From Sutterella sp. (GTDB lineage: Bacteria; Pseudomonadota; Gammaproteobacteria; Burkholderiales; Burkholderiaceae_F): a stretch of DNA of 16,094 bases. The stretch is taken from assembly GCA_020025965.1 (NCBI GenBank), contig JAHHRG010000049.1, positions 1 to 16,094 on the forward strand, given 5' to 3'. This document shows, one piece after another, positions 7,138 through 14,326 of the stretch; positions within the stretch are counted from its first letter, which is position 1, and each line of letters starts with the position of its first letter. The notes beneath the pieces are model-generated. The model did not search any database. It saw only the letters and a program-made list of their open reading frames with translations, and was not told where the DNA came from. A program made the position numbers and the translations under genes.

Positions 7138-7797
7138 ATGGATATTCTCGGTCTGATCGTCGAGCTTTTTACCAACGCCGACCAATTTCTCGTTTCTCTG
7201 GCTACTAATTACGGCATGTGGATTTATGCCGCCATGTTTTTGATTTTCTTTCTGGAAACGGGCTTCGTCGTGATGTCTTTCTTGCCGGGCGACTCGTTGC
7301 TTTTCGTTGCTGGCACTGTCGCCGCCTCCGGCACAGCCAGCCCGTGGTACATCATGCTGGCCGTTATTCTCGGCGCAGTCGTGGGCAATTCGGTCGGTTA
7401 CGAACAGGGGCGCTGGCTTGGCAATCGTATCTATAGCGGCAACATCTCTTGGATTAACGAGAAAAAGCTTCGCACCGCTCACGACTTCTATTTGAAGCAC
7501 GGTGGTAAGACCGTTCTTCTCGCCCGATTCGTTCCCATCGTTCGCGCCTTTGCGCCGCTCATTGCCGGCGCCGCCCGTATGAACGGTCTTCGTTTCGAAC
7601 TCTTTAGCGGTGTGGGTGCTGTCATCTGGGCCGTATCTATTGTCGGAGCCGGCTACCTCTTTGGCAATATCCCCTTTATTAAAAACAATCTCTCGCTCAT
7701 TCTGATTTTAGGCATCGTCGCCGCAGTGGCCGGCCCCGTGATCGTCGGCTCCCTCTGGCACTATATTCAGAATCGAAAAGAAGCTAAGAAACATTAA
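7138..7797 (+). CDS. DedA-family (VTT domain) inner-membrane protein
   Basis: Integral inner-membrane protein of the DedA family. Members support membrane homeostasis, and some act as flippases that recycle undecaprenyl phosphate or phosphatidylethanolamine. At 219 residues it is of normal length. Family marks: FFLETG (37-42), FLPGDSLLFVAG (48-59), GNSVGYEQGRWLG (83-95) and ARFVPIVRAFAPLIAGAARM (129-148), with the conserved Arg130 and Arg136. Hydrophobic segments lie near 28-48, 51-62, 72-92, 135-147, 157-178 and 184-207, with a basic tail. The start follows AGGA at 7124-7127. It is a single gene, divergent from mutL, ending in a terminator shared with rfbC. Which DedA subgroup it belongs to, and so its substrate, cannot be read from the sequence. 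Confidence 0.93.
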   Translation: MDILGLIVELFTNADQFLVSLATNYGMWIYAAMFLIFFLETGFVVMSFLPGDSLLFVAGTVAASGTASPWYIMLAVILGAVVGNSVGYEQGRWLGNRIYSGNISWINEKKLRTAHDFYLKHGGKTVLLARFVPIVRAFAPLIAGAARMNGLRFELFSGVGAVIWAVSIVGAGYLFGNIPFIKNNLSLILILGIVAAVAGPVIVGSLWHYIQNRKEAKKH

Positions 7798-7813
7798 CTC
7801 CCCAAAAAAAAGC

Positions 7814-7847
7814 AAAAAAGCGATCGTCCGAAACGATCGCTTTTTTT
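7814..7847. terminator. Bidirectional intrinsic terminator between dedA and rfbC
   Basis: A 14-bp perfect stem, AAAAAAGCGATCGT (7814-7827) with ACGATCGCTTTTTT (7833-7846), encloses the loop CCGAA. A T run follows on the plus strand, and the A run gives a T tract on the minus strand. It lies 16 bases after the dedA stop and touches the end of rfbC, ending transcription from both sides. Confidence 0.93.
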
Positions 7848-8396
7848 CTACTTCAAATAAGAGGCCCTTTGATCTTTCTCCGAGAGAATCGGATCCTTGA
7901 TTCCCCAATCAATACCAAGTGTCGGATCATCCCAGCGAATACCTCTTTCAGCATTCGGCTCGCGGCCTTTGTTGACCTTATAGAGTACTAGGGTCTTTTC
8001 ACTTTTCGTTACGTAACCGTGAGCATAGGACTCCGGAATATAAAGAGTCTTTCCCTCTTCAGCTTTGAGAGACACCGCCACCCATTGGCCGTAAGTCGGA
8101 CTCTTCGGATTCACATCGGCCACTACGTCAAGAATCTCCCCCGTCAGACATCGAATCAATTTTGCCTGACCATAAGGAGCTGCCTGCCAATGAAGCCCCC
8201 GCAAAATACCAGTCTTCTCGTTCATGACAAGATTGTCTTGTATGAAGCGATCATTGATACCGATTGTCGTAAAATCATCGGCCTGCCAACTTTCCGTAAA
8301 CCAACCGCGCTCGTCCGGCCAACGTTTTGTCTCAAGCAACATGACGCCAGGCAATGAGAGCCGCACGACTGTCGGCAGAGGTTTTTGTGAACTCAT
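7848..8396 (-). CDS. rfbC: dTDP-4-dehydrorhamnose 3,5-epimerase family protein (RmlC/RfbC)
   Basis: Cupin-fold epimerase acting on dTDP-4-keto-6-deoxyglucose in dTDP-L-rhamnose synthesis for surface polysaccharide. Numbering from the ATG at 8396 (182 residues), it has DERGWFTESW (28-37), ILRGLHWQ (64-71) with the catalytic base His69, IPESYAHGYV (120-129), LVLYK (136-140) with Tyr139 at the catalytic acid position of the Salmonella enzyme (Tyr133), ERGIRWDDP (150-158) and LSEKD with Asp175 in the place of the His-partner Asp170. The two tyrosines that follow YKATN in the Salmonella enzyme are Gly-Arg here. The frame extends to a TTG at 8414, but that codon lies in a terminator's T run; the ATG has GAGAGGA directly upstream. 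No rmlA, rmlB or rmlD is in the window, so a relative acting on another dTDP-sugar is possible. Confidence 0.85.
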   Translation of the reverse strand: MSSQKPLPTVVRLSLPGVMLLETKRWPDERGWFTESWQADDFTTIGINDRFIQDNLVMNEKTGILRGLHWQAAPYGQAKLIRCLTGEILDVVADVNPKSPTYGQWVAVSLKAEEGKTLYIPESYAHGYVTKSEKTLVLYKVNKGREPNAERGIRWDDPTLGIDWGIKDPILSEKDQRASYLK

Positions 8397-8412
8397 CGTT
8401 CCTCTCAAAATC

Positions 8413-8453
8413 AAAAAGGGACTCCGTTTGCCTTTAACGGCAAAGAGAGTCCC
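8413..8453 (-). terminator. Intrinsic terminator after pepT, inside the rfbC leader
   Basis: Read leftward, GGGACTC (8453-8447) pairs with GAGTCCC (8424-8418); after a 2-base mismatch, TTTGCC pairs with GGCAAA around a 6-base loop. TTTTT (8417-8413) follows. It begins 20 bases after the pepT stop. Only 16 bases separate the end of the T run from the rfbC ATG, so it also forms the leader of rfbC. Confidence 0.85.
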
Positions 8454-8473
8454 ATTTAGCGAAGCAAAAAGAC

Positions 8474-9718
8474 TTACTTGCGCGTACCGGCGATCAAATC
8501 AACGATCGTCATCGTAACGAGCGTACTCTTTTCAAAGGAGGACATCGGCATAAATTCACAGTTGCTATGGAAATTATGAGCCCCTGTGAAGTAGTTCGGC
8601 GTCATGATACCCTGCGTCGAAATAAAGGAACCGTCCGTGCCGCCGCGCATGGCAATAGTCTTCGGTTCAACTTCCTGAATTTCGAGAGCTCGATAGAGCT
8701 GGTCGAGGCAGGAGCGATTTTCTTCCGTCATAGCGTCTTCGATGTTACCGTACGTATCGGACATCGTCAGATCAATACCGGCGCGCGGATAGCGGCGCTT
8801 CAGGAATTCGACGGCATCGGCGATGATCTGCTTCTTAGCCTCGTACTTTTCACGGTTGTGATCGCGGATCTTAATGGAGACGGTAGCCTGAGCAGGCGTA
8901 GAAACAATGCTGTTGACCCAAATGAAACCTTCGGTTTTTTCAGTGCATTCCGGCGTAGCACCGCGATCCATCATATTGACAAAGTCACAGGCCACAAGCG
9001 TCGGGTTGAGAAGCTGGTTCTTCGAAGCCATCGGGTGTGCCGTCACGCCCTTGATTTTGATCGTAGCACTACCGGCATTGAAAGTCTGATAGACCACTTC
9101 ACCCAACTCACAGCAGTCGATCGTGTAAGCATAGTCGACAGGGAACTTCGAAAAGTCGATTTTCTTGGAACCGCGAAGGCCGATTTCTTCGTCAGGCACG
9201 AAAGCAACGTAGATCGTACCGTGCGGACGGTTTTCCTTGACGATATGTTCAAAGGCCGTCATCACGTTCGTGATGGCGGACTTGTCATCGGCACCGAGAA
9301 CGGAGGTACCGTCGCTCACAATGATGTCATCGCCGATGTAGCGTTCGATTTCCGGATGTTCGCTCGTTCGCATCCAGATATCTTTTTCTTCATTGAGACA
9401 GATATCGCCGCCCTGATAGTTGCGAACGATACGCGGATGAATGTCCGGGCAGAGCCCGGAGTCAACCGTGTCCATATGACAGCACCAACCCACAGTCGGA
9501 ACCTTCTGGCCTTCCGGAAGGTTGGAGGGCAGATGTCCGGTTACAACGGCGAATTCGGAGATTTCAATATCCTTGAAACCGATTTCTTCCAATTCCTTGG
9601 CGAGCAGTCGGGCCATATCCCATTGGCCGGCGGAACTCGGTACAACAGTTGCCTGTGGGTCGCTCTGGCTGGTGACAGCCACATAGCGCAAAAAGCGCTC
9701 AATGAGTTCTTGCTTCAT
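8474..9718 (-). CDS. pepT: Peptidase T (tripeptide aminopeptidase, M20B)
   Basis: Cytosolic dizinc aminopeptidase that removes the N-terminal residue of tripeptides. The 414-residue protein matches the family in length and motif order: the N-terminal RFLRYVAVTSQSDP (8-21), WCCHMDTVDSG (78-88) with zinc ligand His81 and Asp83, SVLGADDKSAI (139-149) with the bridging Asp144, FVPDEEIGLRGS (173-184) with the general base Glu177 and ligand Glu178, TIDCCELGE (199-207) with Asp201, the dimerisation-domain HPMASKNQLLNP (228-239), MRGGTDGSFIS (357-367) and GAHNFHSNCEF (379-389) with His384. All metal ligands are present. The ATG at 9718 has AGGA 9 bases upstream. It lies downstream of pgk, separated by a hairpin, and is followed by its own terminator, so it probably has some transcription independent of pgk. 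Confidence 0.97.
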   Translation of the reverse strand: MKQELIERFLRYVAVTSQSDPQATVVPSSAGQWDMARLLAKELEEIGFKDIEISEFAVVTGHLPSNLPEGQKVPTVGWCCHMDTVDSGLCPDIHPRIVRNYQGGDICLNEEKDIWMRTSEHPEIERYIGDDIIVSDGTSVLGADDKSAITNVMTAFEHIVKENRPHGTIYVAFVPDEEIGLRGSKKIDFSKFPVDYAYTIDCCELGEVVYQTFNAGSATIKIKGVTAHPMASKNQLLNPTLVACDFVNMMDRGATPECTEKTEGFIWVNSIVSTPAQATVSIKIRDHNREKYEAKKQIIADAVEFLKRRYPRAGIDLTMSDTYGNIEDAMTEENRSCLDQLYRALEIQEVEPKTIAMRGGTDGSFISTQGIMTPNYFTGAHNFHSNCEFMPMSSFEKSTLVTMTIVDLIAGTRK

Positions 9719-9756
9719 GGAAAGTCTTCCTCTTATTTACGATTAGTCACGTTTAT

Positions 9757-9772
9757 TCGTTCGAAAGAACGA
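9757..9772 (-). promoter_or_regulatory. Short GAAA-loop hairpin in the pepT leader
   Basis: TCGTTC (9757-9762) and GAACGA (9767-9772) form a stem of at least 6 bp around four bases (GAAA on the plus strand, TTTC in leftward RNA). It follows the larger pgk hairpin by 3 bases and lies about 25 bases before the pepT ribosome site. It may stabilise an RNA end or belong to the terminator; it has no known role. Confidence 0.4.
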
Positions 9773-9775
9773 AAC

Positions 9776-9808
9776 GGATTCGGGCGGTTGGTCATACCGC
9801 CCGAATCC
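9776..9808 (-). terminator. Hairpin terminator after pgk
   Basis: A perfect 13-bp stem, GGATTCGGGCGGT (9776-9788) with ACCGCCCGAATCC (9796-9808), encloses a 7-base loop and starts 11 bases after the pgk stop. The G+C-rich stem is strong, but the following leftward tract (GTTTCGTTCTTTCG) is only T-rich, not a clean T run. Termination may therefore be partial, letting some tkt-gap-pgk transcription reach pepT. Confidence 0.65.
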
Positions 9809-9819
9809 AAAGTTAAGGT

Positions 9820-11022
9820 TTATTCGGCTGCGCGATCTTCAAGCACGGCAACGGCCGGCAAACGCTTGCCCTCCAAGAATTCAAGGAAGGCACCGCCACC
9901 CGTGGAGATGTAAGAGACGCGATCGGCAATACCGAACTGCGTTACGGCGGACACCGTATCGCCGCCGCCAGCGATAGAGAAAGCGCCCTTGTCGGTCGCC
10001 TCGGCAATGGCCTCAGCCATCACGCGAGTACCTTCGGCATAGGGAGCCATTTCAAAGACACCGACCGGACCGTTCCAAACGATCGTGCCAGCGCTCTTCA
10101 AAATGTCGGCGAGCATGGCGGCGGTCTTCGGACCGACGTCAAGAATCATTTCATCTTCCTTCACGTCATTCACGTCAGCCACACGGTGTTCGGCATCAGC
10201 CGAGAAGGCCTTAGCAACGACAACGTCAACCGGCATCGGCAAGCTAGCGCCCTTCGAGGCAAGAACAGCGAGCACCTTACGGCATTCGTCTACGAGTTCG
10301 GGCTCGGCCAAAGACTTGCCGATAGCCTTACCGTCGGCAAGCAGGAAGGTATTGAGAATACCGCCGCCAACAATCAGACGGTCTACCTTTTCAGCAAGGT
10401 TGGAGAGAATCGTGAGCTTCGTAGAAACCTTCGAACCGCCCACGATGGCAACTAGAGGGTGACGAGCTTCTTCGACGGCTTTTGTGAGAGCGTCGATTTC
10501 GGCAGCCATGAGCGGACCGGCACAGGCAACTTCAGCCAAACGAGCCACACCTTCGGTCGAGGCCTGGGCACGGTGAGCCGTACCGAAAGCATCGTTCACG
10601 TATACGTCACAAAGAGCAGCGTACTTCTGAGCGAGCTCTTCCTTATTCTTCTTTTCGCCGACATTGCAACGGCAGTTTTCAAGCATCACGACCTGACCGG
10701 GCTTAACGTCAACACCGGCTTCCCAGTTGACGATGAGCGGCATGTCGCAACCGAGAAGCTCGCCCATGCGACGAGCGATACCGTCCAAGCTGTCCTTGGC
10801 GGTCAATTCGCCTTCGGTCGGACGACCAAGGTGGGAAAGCACCATCACAGCGGCACCGGCATCGAGAGCCGTACGAATGGCGGGAACGCTAGCAACCAAA
10901 CGGGTTTCGTTCGTGATGTTGCCCTCTTCGTCACGCGGGGCATTGAGGTCGCTGCGGATAAGAACGCGCTTGCCGGAAAGGCGACCGTCGCGAGCGAGTT
11001 TTTCGAGAGTCAGAACGTGCAT
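9820..11022 (-). CDS. pgk: Phosphoglycerate kinase
   Basis: Reversibly transfers phosphate from 1,3-bisphosphoglycerate to ADP, the ATP-forming partner of GAPDH. From the ATG at 11022 the protein is 400 residues, the usual bacterial length. Signatures: VLIRSDLNAP (20-29), SHLGRP (63-68), LENCRCNVGEKKN (114-126), VNDAFGTAHR (142-151), VGGSKVSTKL (194-203), NGPVGVFE (317-324), IAGGGDTVSAV (350-360) and STGGGAFLEFLEG (373-385). The reading frame is open 44 codons further upstream, but that stretch spans two hairpins; GGAG (11029-11032) six bases before the ATG and the family N-terminus decide the start. Third gene of the tkt-gap-pgk cluster, with 107 bases between it and gap, far more than the 23 between tkt and gap. 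Confidence 0.97.
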   Translation of the reverse strand: MHVLTLEKLARDGRLSGKRVLIRSDLNAPRDEEGNITNETRLVASVPAIRTALDAGAAVMVLSHLGRPTEGELTAKDSLDGIARRMGELLGCDMPLIVNWEAGVDVKPGQVVMLENCRCNVGEKKNKEELAQKYAALCDVYVNDAFGTAHRAQASTEGVARLAEVACAGPLMAAEIDALTKAVEEARHPLVAIVGGSKVSTKLTILSNLAEKVDRLIVGGGILNTFLLADGKAIGKSLAEPELVDECRKVLAVLASKGASLPMPVDVVVAKAFSADAEHRVADVNDVKEDEMILDVGPKTAAMLADILKSAGTIVWNGPVGVFEMAPYAEGTRVMAEAIAEATDKGAFSIAGGGDTVSAVTQFGIADRVSYISTGGGAFLEFLEGKRLPAVAVLEDRAAE

Positions 11023-11038
11023 GAAAATCTCCATGACC

Positions 11039-11064
11039 GAAATCGGTGCCGAAAGACCGATTTC
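11039..11064 (-). promoter_or_regulatory. Hairpin directly before the pgk ribosome site
   Basis: GAAATCGGT (11039-11047) and ACCGATTTC (11056-11064) form a perfect 9-bp stem with an 8-base loop. It ends 6 bases before the GGAG ribosome site. In leftward RNA the ACCGA of this stem can instead pair with a TCGGT nearer the ribosome site (complement of 11036-11040), making a smaller competing hairpin. Structure is seen; regulation is inferred. Confidence 0.55.
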
Positions 11065-11076
11065 AAAAGGAATAGA

Positions 11077-11112
11077 CCAAAAAGCCATGTCGTTGTCAAC
11101 ATGGCTTTTTGG
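11077..11112 (-). terminator. Intercistronic terminator-like hairpin between gap and pgk
   Basis: A perfect 14-bp stem, CCAAAAAGCCATGT (11077-11090) with ACATGGCTTTTTGG (11099-11112), has an 8-base loop and starts 17 bases after the gap stop. Read leftward, the second arm ends CATGGCTTTTTGG, so the T run lies in the stem and is followed by GG. It resembles a weak terminator or an RNA-protecting stem. Because pgk lies downstream, it probably reduces readthrough or stabilises the gap mRNA end. Confidence 0.65.
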
Positions 11113-11129
11113 GAAGTTTCGGGACTTGA

Positions 11130-12146
11130 TTACTTGGCTGCCATCATGGCGCAAGCGGTATCGAGCATACGGTTAGAGAAGCCCCATTCGTTGTCGTACC
11201 AGGAGGTGACCTTAACCAAGCGGCTACCGGAAACCTTCGTCAGCGTGGAGTCGAAGGTGGAGCTGGCCGGATTATGGTTGAAGTCAACGGACACGAGCGG
11301 CAGATCGTTGTAGGCAAGAATACCGCGGAGATCTTCCGCCTGAGCAGCCTGCTTCATAATTTCGTTGATTTCTTCAACGGAGGTGTCACGCTGAGCCAAG
11401 AAGGTGAGGTCAACGAAGCTCACGTTGATGGTCGGAACGCGAACGGCAAAACCGTCAAGACGGCCGTTAAGATCCGGAAGAACAAGGCCCACAGCCTTAG
11501 CGGCCCCGGTCTTCGTCGGGATCATGGACATCGTGGCAGCACGGGCACGACGAACGTCCTTATGGTAAACGTCAGTCACCGTTTGGTCATTCGTATAGGC
11601 GTGAACCGTAGTCATCAAACCGCGTTCGATACCCACCGTGCGATGCAGAGCCTTGGCCATCGGAGCGAGACAGTTCGTGGTGCAGGAAGCGTTGGAAACG
11701 ACGAGGTCGCTCGCCTTCAGGACATCTTGGTTAACACCGTAGACAACGGTAGCGTCGGCCGTCTTGCCCGGAGCGGAGAGAAGAACCTTCTTGGCACCCT
11801 TTTCGATATGCACCATGCTCTTTTCCTTCGAATTGAAGGCACCCGTGCATTCCATCACAACATCAACGCCCAGATCGCCCCAGTGGAGATCCTGCGGATC
11901 GCGAGAGTTGAACACGTGGATCTTGTCGCCGTTGACGTAGAGCGTGTCATCACCCTGCTGTTCAACGGTAGCGTTGAAGGGACCGTGGCAGGTATCGTAC
12001 TTCAACAGATGGGCATTAATGGCCAGATCACCAAGGGCATTGATCGCAACGATTTCCATATCGTGCTTCTTCGCATATTCATAATGAGCACGAAGAACGT
12101 TACGGCCGATACGACCAAAGCCGGTAATGGCAACTCGAATAGACAT
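11130..12146 (-). CDS. gap: Glyceraldehyde-3-phosphate dehydrogenase, type I
   Basis: Phosphorylating GAPDH: oxidises glyceraldehyde 3-phosphate to 1,3-bisphosphoglycerate with reduction of a nicotinamide coenzyme. The 338 residues are family length. GFGRIGRNVLRA (9-20) is the Rossmann glycine motif; SNASCTTNCLAP (151-162) holds the catalytic Cys155; TTVHAYTNDQ (179-188) holds the partner His182; RVPTINVSFVDLTF and SWYDNEWGFSNRM follow. Overall it resembles betaproteobacterial GAPDHs. Oddity: the aspartate that usually follows Asn in the strand-2 V/I-N-D motif and selects NAD is Ala37 (VAINALGD), and the usual Leu-Pro pair after the aspartate in ILDLPHKD-type enzymes is Val193-Tyr194. Coenzyme choice may be relaxed. 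AGGA lies 9 bases before the ATG, in the short gap after tkt. Confidence 0.97.
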   Translation of the reverse strand: MSIRVAITGFGRIGRNVLRAHYEYAKKHDMEIVAINALGDLAINAHLLKYDTCHGPFNATVEQQGDDTLYVNGDKIHVFNSRDPQDLHWGDLGVDVVMECTGAFNSKEKSMVHIEKGAKKVLLSAPGKTADATVVYGVNQDVLKASDLVVSNASCTTNCLAPMAKALHRTVGIERGLMTTVHAYTNDQTVTDVYHKDVRRARAATMSMIPTKTGAAKAVGLVLPDLNGRLDGFAVRVPTINVSFVDLTFLAQRDTSVEEINEIMKQAAQAEDLRGILAYNDLPLVSVDFNHNPASSTFDSTLTKVSGSRLVKVTSWYDNEWGFSNRMLDTACAMMAAK

Positions 12147-12169
12147 TTGACTGTTTCCTTCTGTCTGGA

Positions 12170-14182
12170 TTATTTAAGAAGCTGGTTGACCTTCTCAACC
12201 ACGTTGTCGACCGTAAAGCCGAAGTGTTCCCAAAGAACGCCGGCCGGCGCACTTTCGCCGAACGTATCGATACCGAGAACGTCTCCCTTGCCGGAGAAAT
12301 ACTTGTACCAAAGATCGGTCTTCGAGGCCTCAATGGCTAAAACCGGAACGCCTTCCGGAAGGATGGCACGGCGGTATTCTGCATCCTGTTCATCAAAGAG
12401 ATTCGAACACGGCATGGACACCACGCGAGCCTGAATATTGAGAGCGGTCAGCTGAGCGCGAGCCTTCATGGCGAGGCCGACTTCAGACCCCGTCGCAAGA
12501 AGCACGACTTCGGTTTCTTCTGCACCGGCCGGAGCGTCGGCCACAACATAGGCACCGCGAGCGATGTTGTCGGCGTCGACTTCGTCACGATCGAGGAAGG
12601 GGACGCTCTGACGAGTAAAGATGAGCGTGGACGGACCATGACGACGTTCAATGGCGGCAGCCCAAGCAACGATCGTTTCGACCGTGTCGGCCGGACGCCA
12701 GACGTGCATGCCCGGAATCAGACGCAAGCTCGGGACGTGTTCGATCGACTGATGCGTCGGACCGTCTTCGCCGAGACCGATGGAATCGTGCGTGAACACG
12801 TTGATCACACGCTGCTTCATGAGAGCAGACATGCGAAGGGCGTTGCGCGAATAGTCGGAGAACGTCAGGAAAGTCGCGGCATAGGGAATAAAACCGCCGT
12901 AAAGCGCAATCCCGTTCATGATGGCAGACATGCCGAATTCACGAACACCATAGCTGATATGACGAGCCATAAAGTCACCCGTATTGAGCGACTTCACATC
13001 CTTCCAGTTTGTGAGGTTCGAGCCCGTCAGGTCGGCAGAGCCGCCCAAGAGTTCGGGAAGAGCAGGAGCCAAGGCGTTCAGAGCCTTCTGGCTGGCCTTA
13101 CGCGTAGCAACCGTTTCTTCGGCTGCCTGCGCGTCGCAAATAGCATCCATCACCACATCGGACCAATTGGCGGGCAGATCGCCGGCCAGGCGACGTTCAA
13201 GTTCGGCAGCAACTTCCGGATAGGCCTGTTTGTAGGCATCGTACATCGTCTGCCATTCTTCTTCGATCTTCTTGCCTTCGGCGCGATGATCCCAGGCATC
13301 GTAAATTTCCTGAGGAATTTCAAACGGAGCGTACGGCCAGCCGATGGCTTCGCGCGTGGCAGCGATTTCTTCGTCACCCAAAGCAGAACCATGGACTTTG
13401 GCGGTACCCTTCAAATTCGGAGAGCCCATCCCGATCGTTGTCTTGGCGATGATGAGCGTGGGCTTGTCCTCGGAGCGAGACGCTTCGGCAATAGCGCGAT
13501 CCATGGCTTCGATATCGTGACCGTCAACAGGACCAATCACATTCCAGCCATAGGATTCAAAACGGCCGCGCGTGTCGTCGGCAAACCAACCAGTCACGTC
13601 GCCGTCAATGGAAATACCGTTGTCATCGTAGATAGCGATAAGCTTATTGAGCTTCCAGACACCGGCCAAAGAGCAGACTTCGTGACTGATGCCCTCCATC
13701 ATGCAACCGTCGCCCAGGAAAACGAACGTACGGTTGTCGATGACGGGGAAGCCTTCGCGATTGAATTCGGCAGCGAGCATCTTTTCGGCCAAAGCCATGC
13801 CCACGCCGTTGGCGATACCCTGCCCTAAGGGACCGGTCGTCGTTTCAACGCCCGGCGTGACGTCAACTTCGGGATGGCCCGGCGTCTTGCTTCGGAACTG
13901 ACGGAAGTTCTTGATGTCTTCCATCGTCAAGTCGAACCCGGTGAGATGCAACAATGCGTACTGCAACATCGAACCATGACCGTTAGAAAGAATGAAACGG
14001 TCGCGGCCAACCCACTTCGGATTGGTCGGGTTATAACGAAGATGGCGAGACCAAAGGGCGGTCGCAATATCTGCCATGCCCATCGGCATACCCGGGTGAC
14101 CGGACTTGGCTTTCTGCACGGCATCCATGCTGAGCGCACGAATGGCGTTGGCCATCATCTGAGCAGAGACTTGAGAGGTCAT
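12170..14182 (-). CDS. tkt: Transketolase
   Basis: Thiamine-diphosphate enzyme that moves two-carbon ketol units between sugar phosphates in the non-oxidative pentose phosphate pathway. The 670 residues compare with about 663 in E. coli. Marks: SGHPGMPMG (27-35) with His29, SNGHGSMLQYALLHL (66-80), TTTGPLGQGIANGVGMA (114-130), the ThDP-binding GDGCMMEGISHE (157-168) ending at AIYDDNGISIDG (183-194), YGVREFGMSAIMNG (411-424) with the cofactor-activating Glu415, and THDSIGLGEDGPTHQ (464-478) with His465, Asp473 and His477. The start at 14182 matches the family, but I see no clear ribosome site before it. First gene of the leftward tkt-gap-pgk cluster; gap follows after 23 bases. The set joins pentose phosphate and glycolytic steps; no Calvin-cycle gene is in view. 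Confidence 0.97.
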   Translation of the reverse strand: MTSQVSAQMMANAIRALSMDAVQKAKSGHPGMPMGMADIATALWSRHLRYNPTNPKWVGRDRFILSNGHGSMLQYALLHLTGFDLTMEDIKNFRQFRSKTPGHPEVDVTPGVETTTGPLGQGIANGVGMALAEKMLAAEFNREGFPVIDNRTFVFLGDGCMMEGISHEVCSLAGVWKLNKLIAIYDDNGISIDGDVTGWFADDTRGRFESYGWNVIGPVDGHDIEAMDRAIAEASRSEDKPTLIIAKTTIGMGSPNLKGTAKVHGSALGDEEIAATREAIGWPYAPFEIPQEIYDAWDHRAEGKKIEEEWQTMYDAYKQAYPEVAAELERRLAGDLPANWSDVVMDAICDAQAAEETVATRKASQKALNALAPALPELLGGSADLTGSNLTNWKDVKSLNTGDFMARHISYGVREFGMSAIMNGIALYGGFIPYAATFLTFSDYSRNALRMSALMKQRVINVFTHDSIGLGEDGPTHQSIEHVPSLRLIPGMHVWRPADTVETIVAWAAAIERRHGPSTLIFTRQSVPFLDRDEVDADNIARGAYVVADAPAGAEETEVVLLATGSEVGLAMKARAQLTALNIQARVVSMPCSNLFDEQDAEYRRAILPEGVPVLAIEASKTDLWYKYFSGKGDVLGIDTFGESAPAGVLWEHFGFTVDNVVEKVNQLLK

Positions 14183-14261
14183 AATTATCGAAAAGGATGG
14201 AATGAAAAAATGCCGGTGGGTTCGAAAGACCTATTAAGCCGTCCACCCGCCGATTACTTAA

Positions 14262-14278
14262 TTTGTTATTCTAACAAA
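14262..14278. promoter_or_regulatory. 7-bp inverted repeat in the tkt-rsmE divergent region
   Basis: TTTGTTA (14262-14268) and TAACAAA (14272-14278) form a perfect inverted repeat with a 3-base centre, in the AT-rich middle of the 144-base gap between divergent tkt and rsmE. It is a candidate operator or part of a promoter; no paired -35/-10 is convincing on either strand. The remaining gap shows nothing else clear. Confidence 0.35.
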
Positions 14279-14326
14279 CTCCTTCCCGTTTTCCTTCCCT
14301 CAATTGCCCCCACAGAGGTTGCAACC

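Noticed and set aside
9689..9703. AGCGC-AAAAA-GCGCT palindrome near the pepT start
   Set aside because: It lies inside the coding sequence of a conserved segment (RFLRYVA), so codons explain it, and no partner site was found.
8567..9913. Long rightward open frame (448 codons) opposite pepT and the end of pgk
   Set aside because: It is antisense to two clearly conserved genes and crosses a terminator hairpin. The translation has no recognisable motif. Similar long antisense frames occur opposite gap, tkt, pcnB and mutL, so this is a codon-bias effect.
11023..11154. N-terminal extension of Pgk by 44 codons
   Set aside because: The stretch encodes two perfect hairpins and overlaps the end of gap. 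The family N-terminus and a good GGAG site support the ATG at 11022.
13874..14326. Upstream extension of RsmE over tkt
   Set aside because: It would lie antisense to tkt. The extra 151 residues resemble nothing in the family, and the ATG at 14327 has a proper ribosome site.
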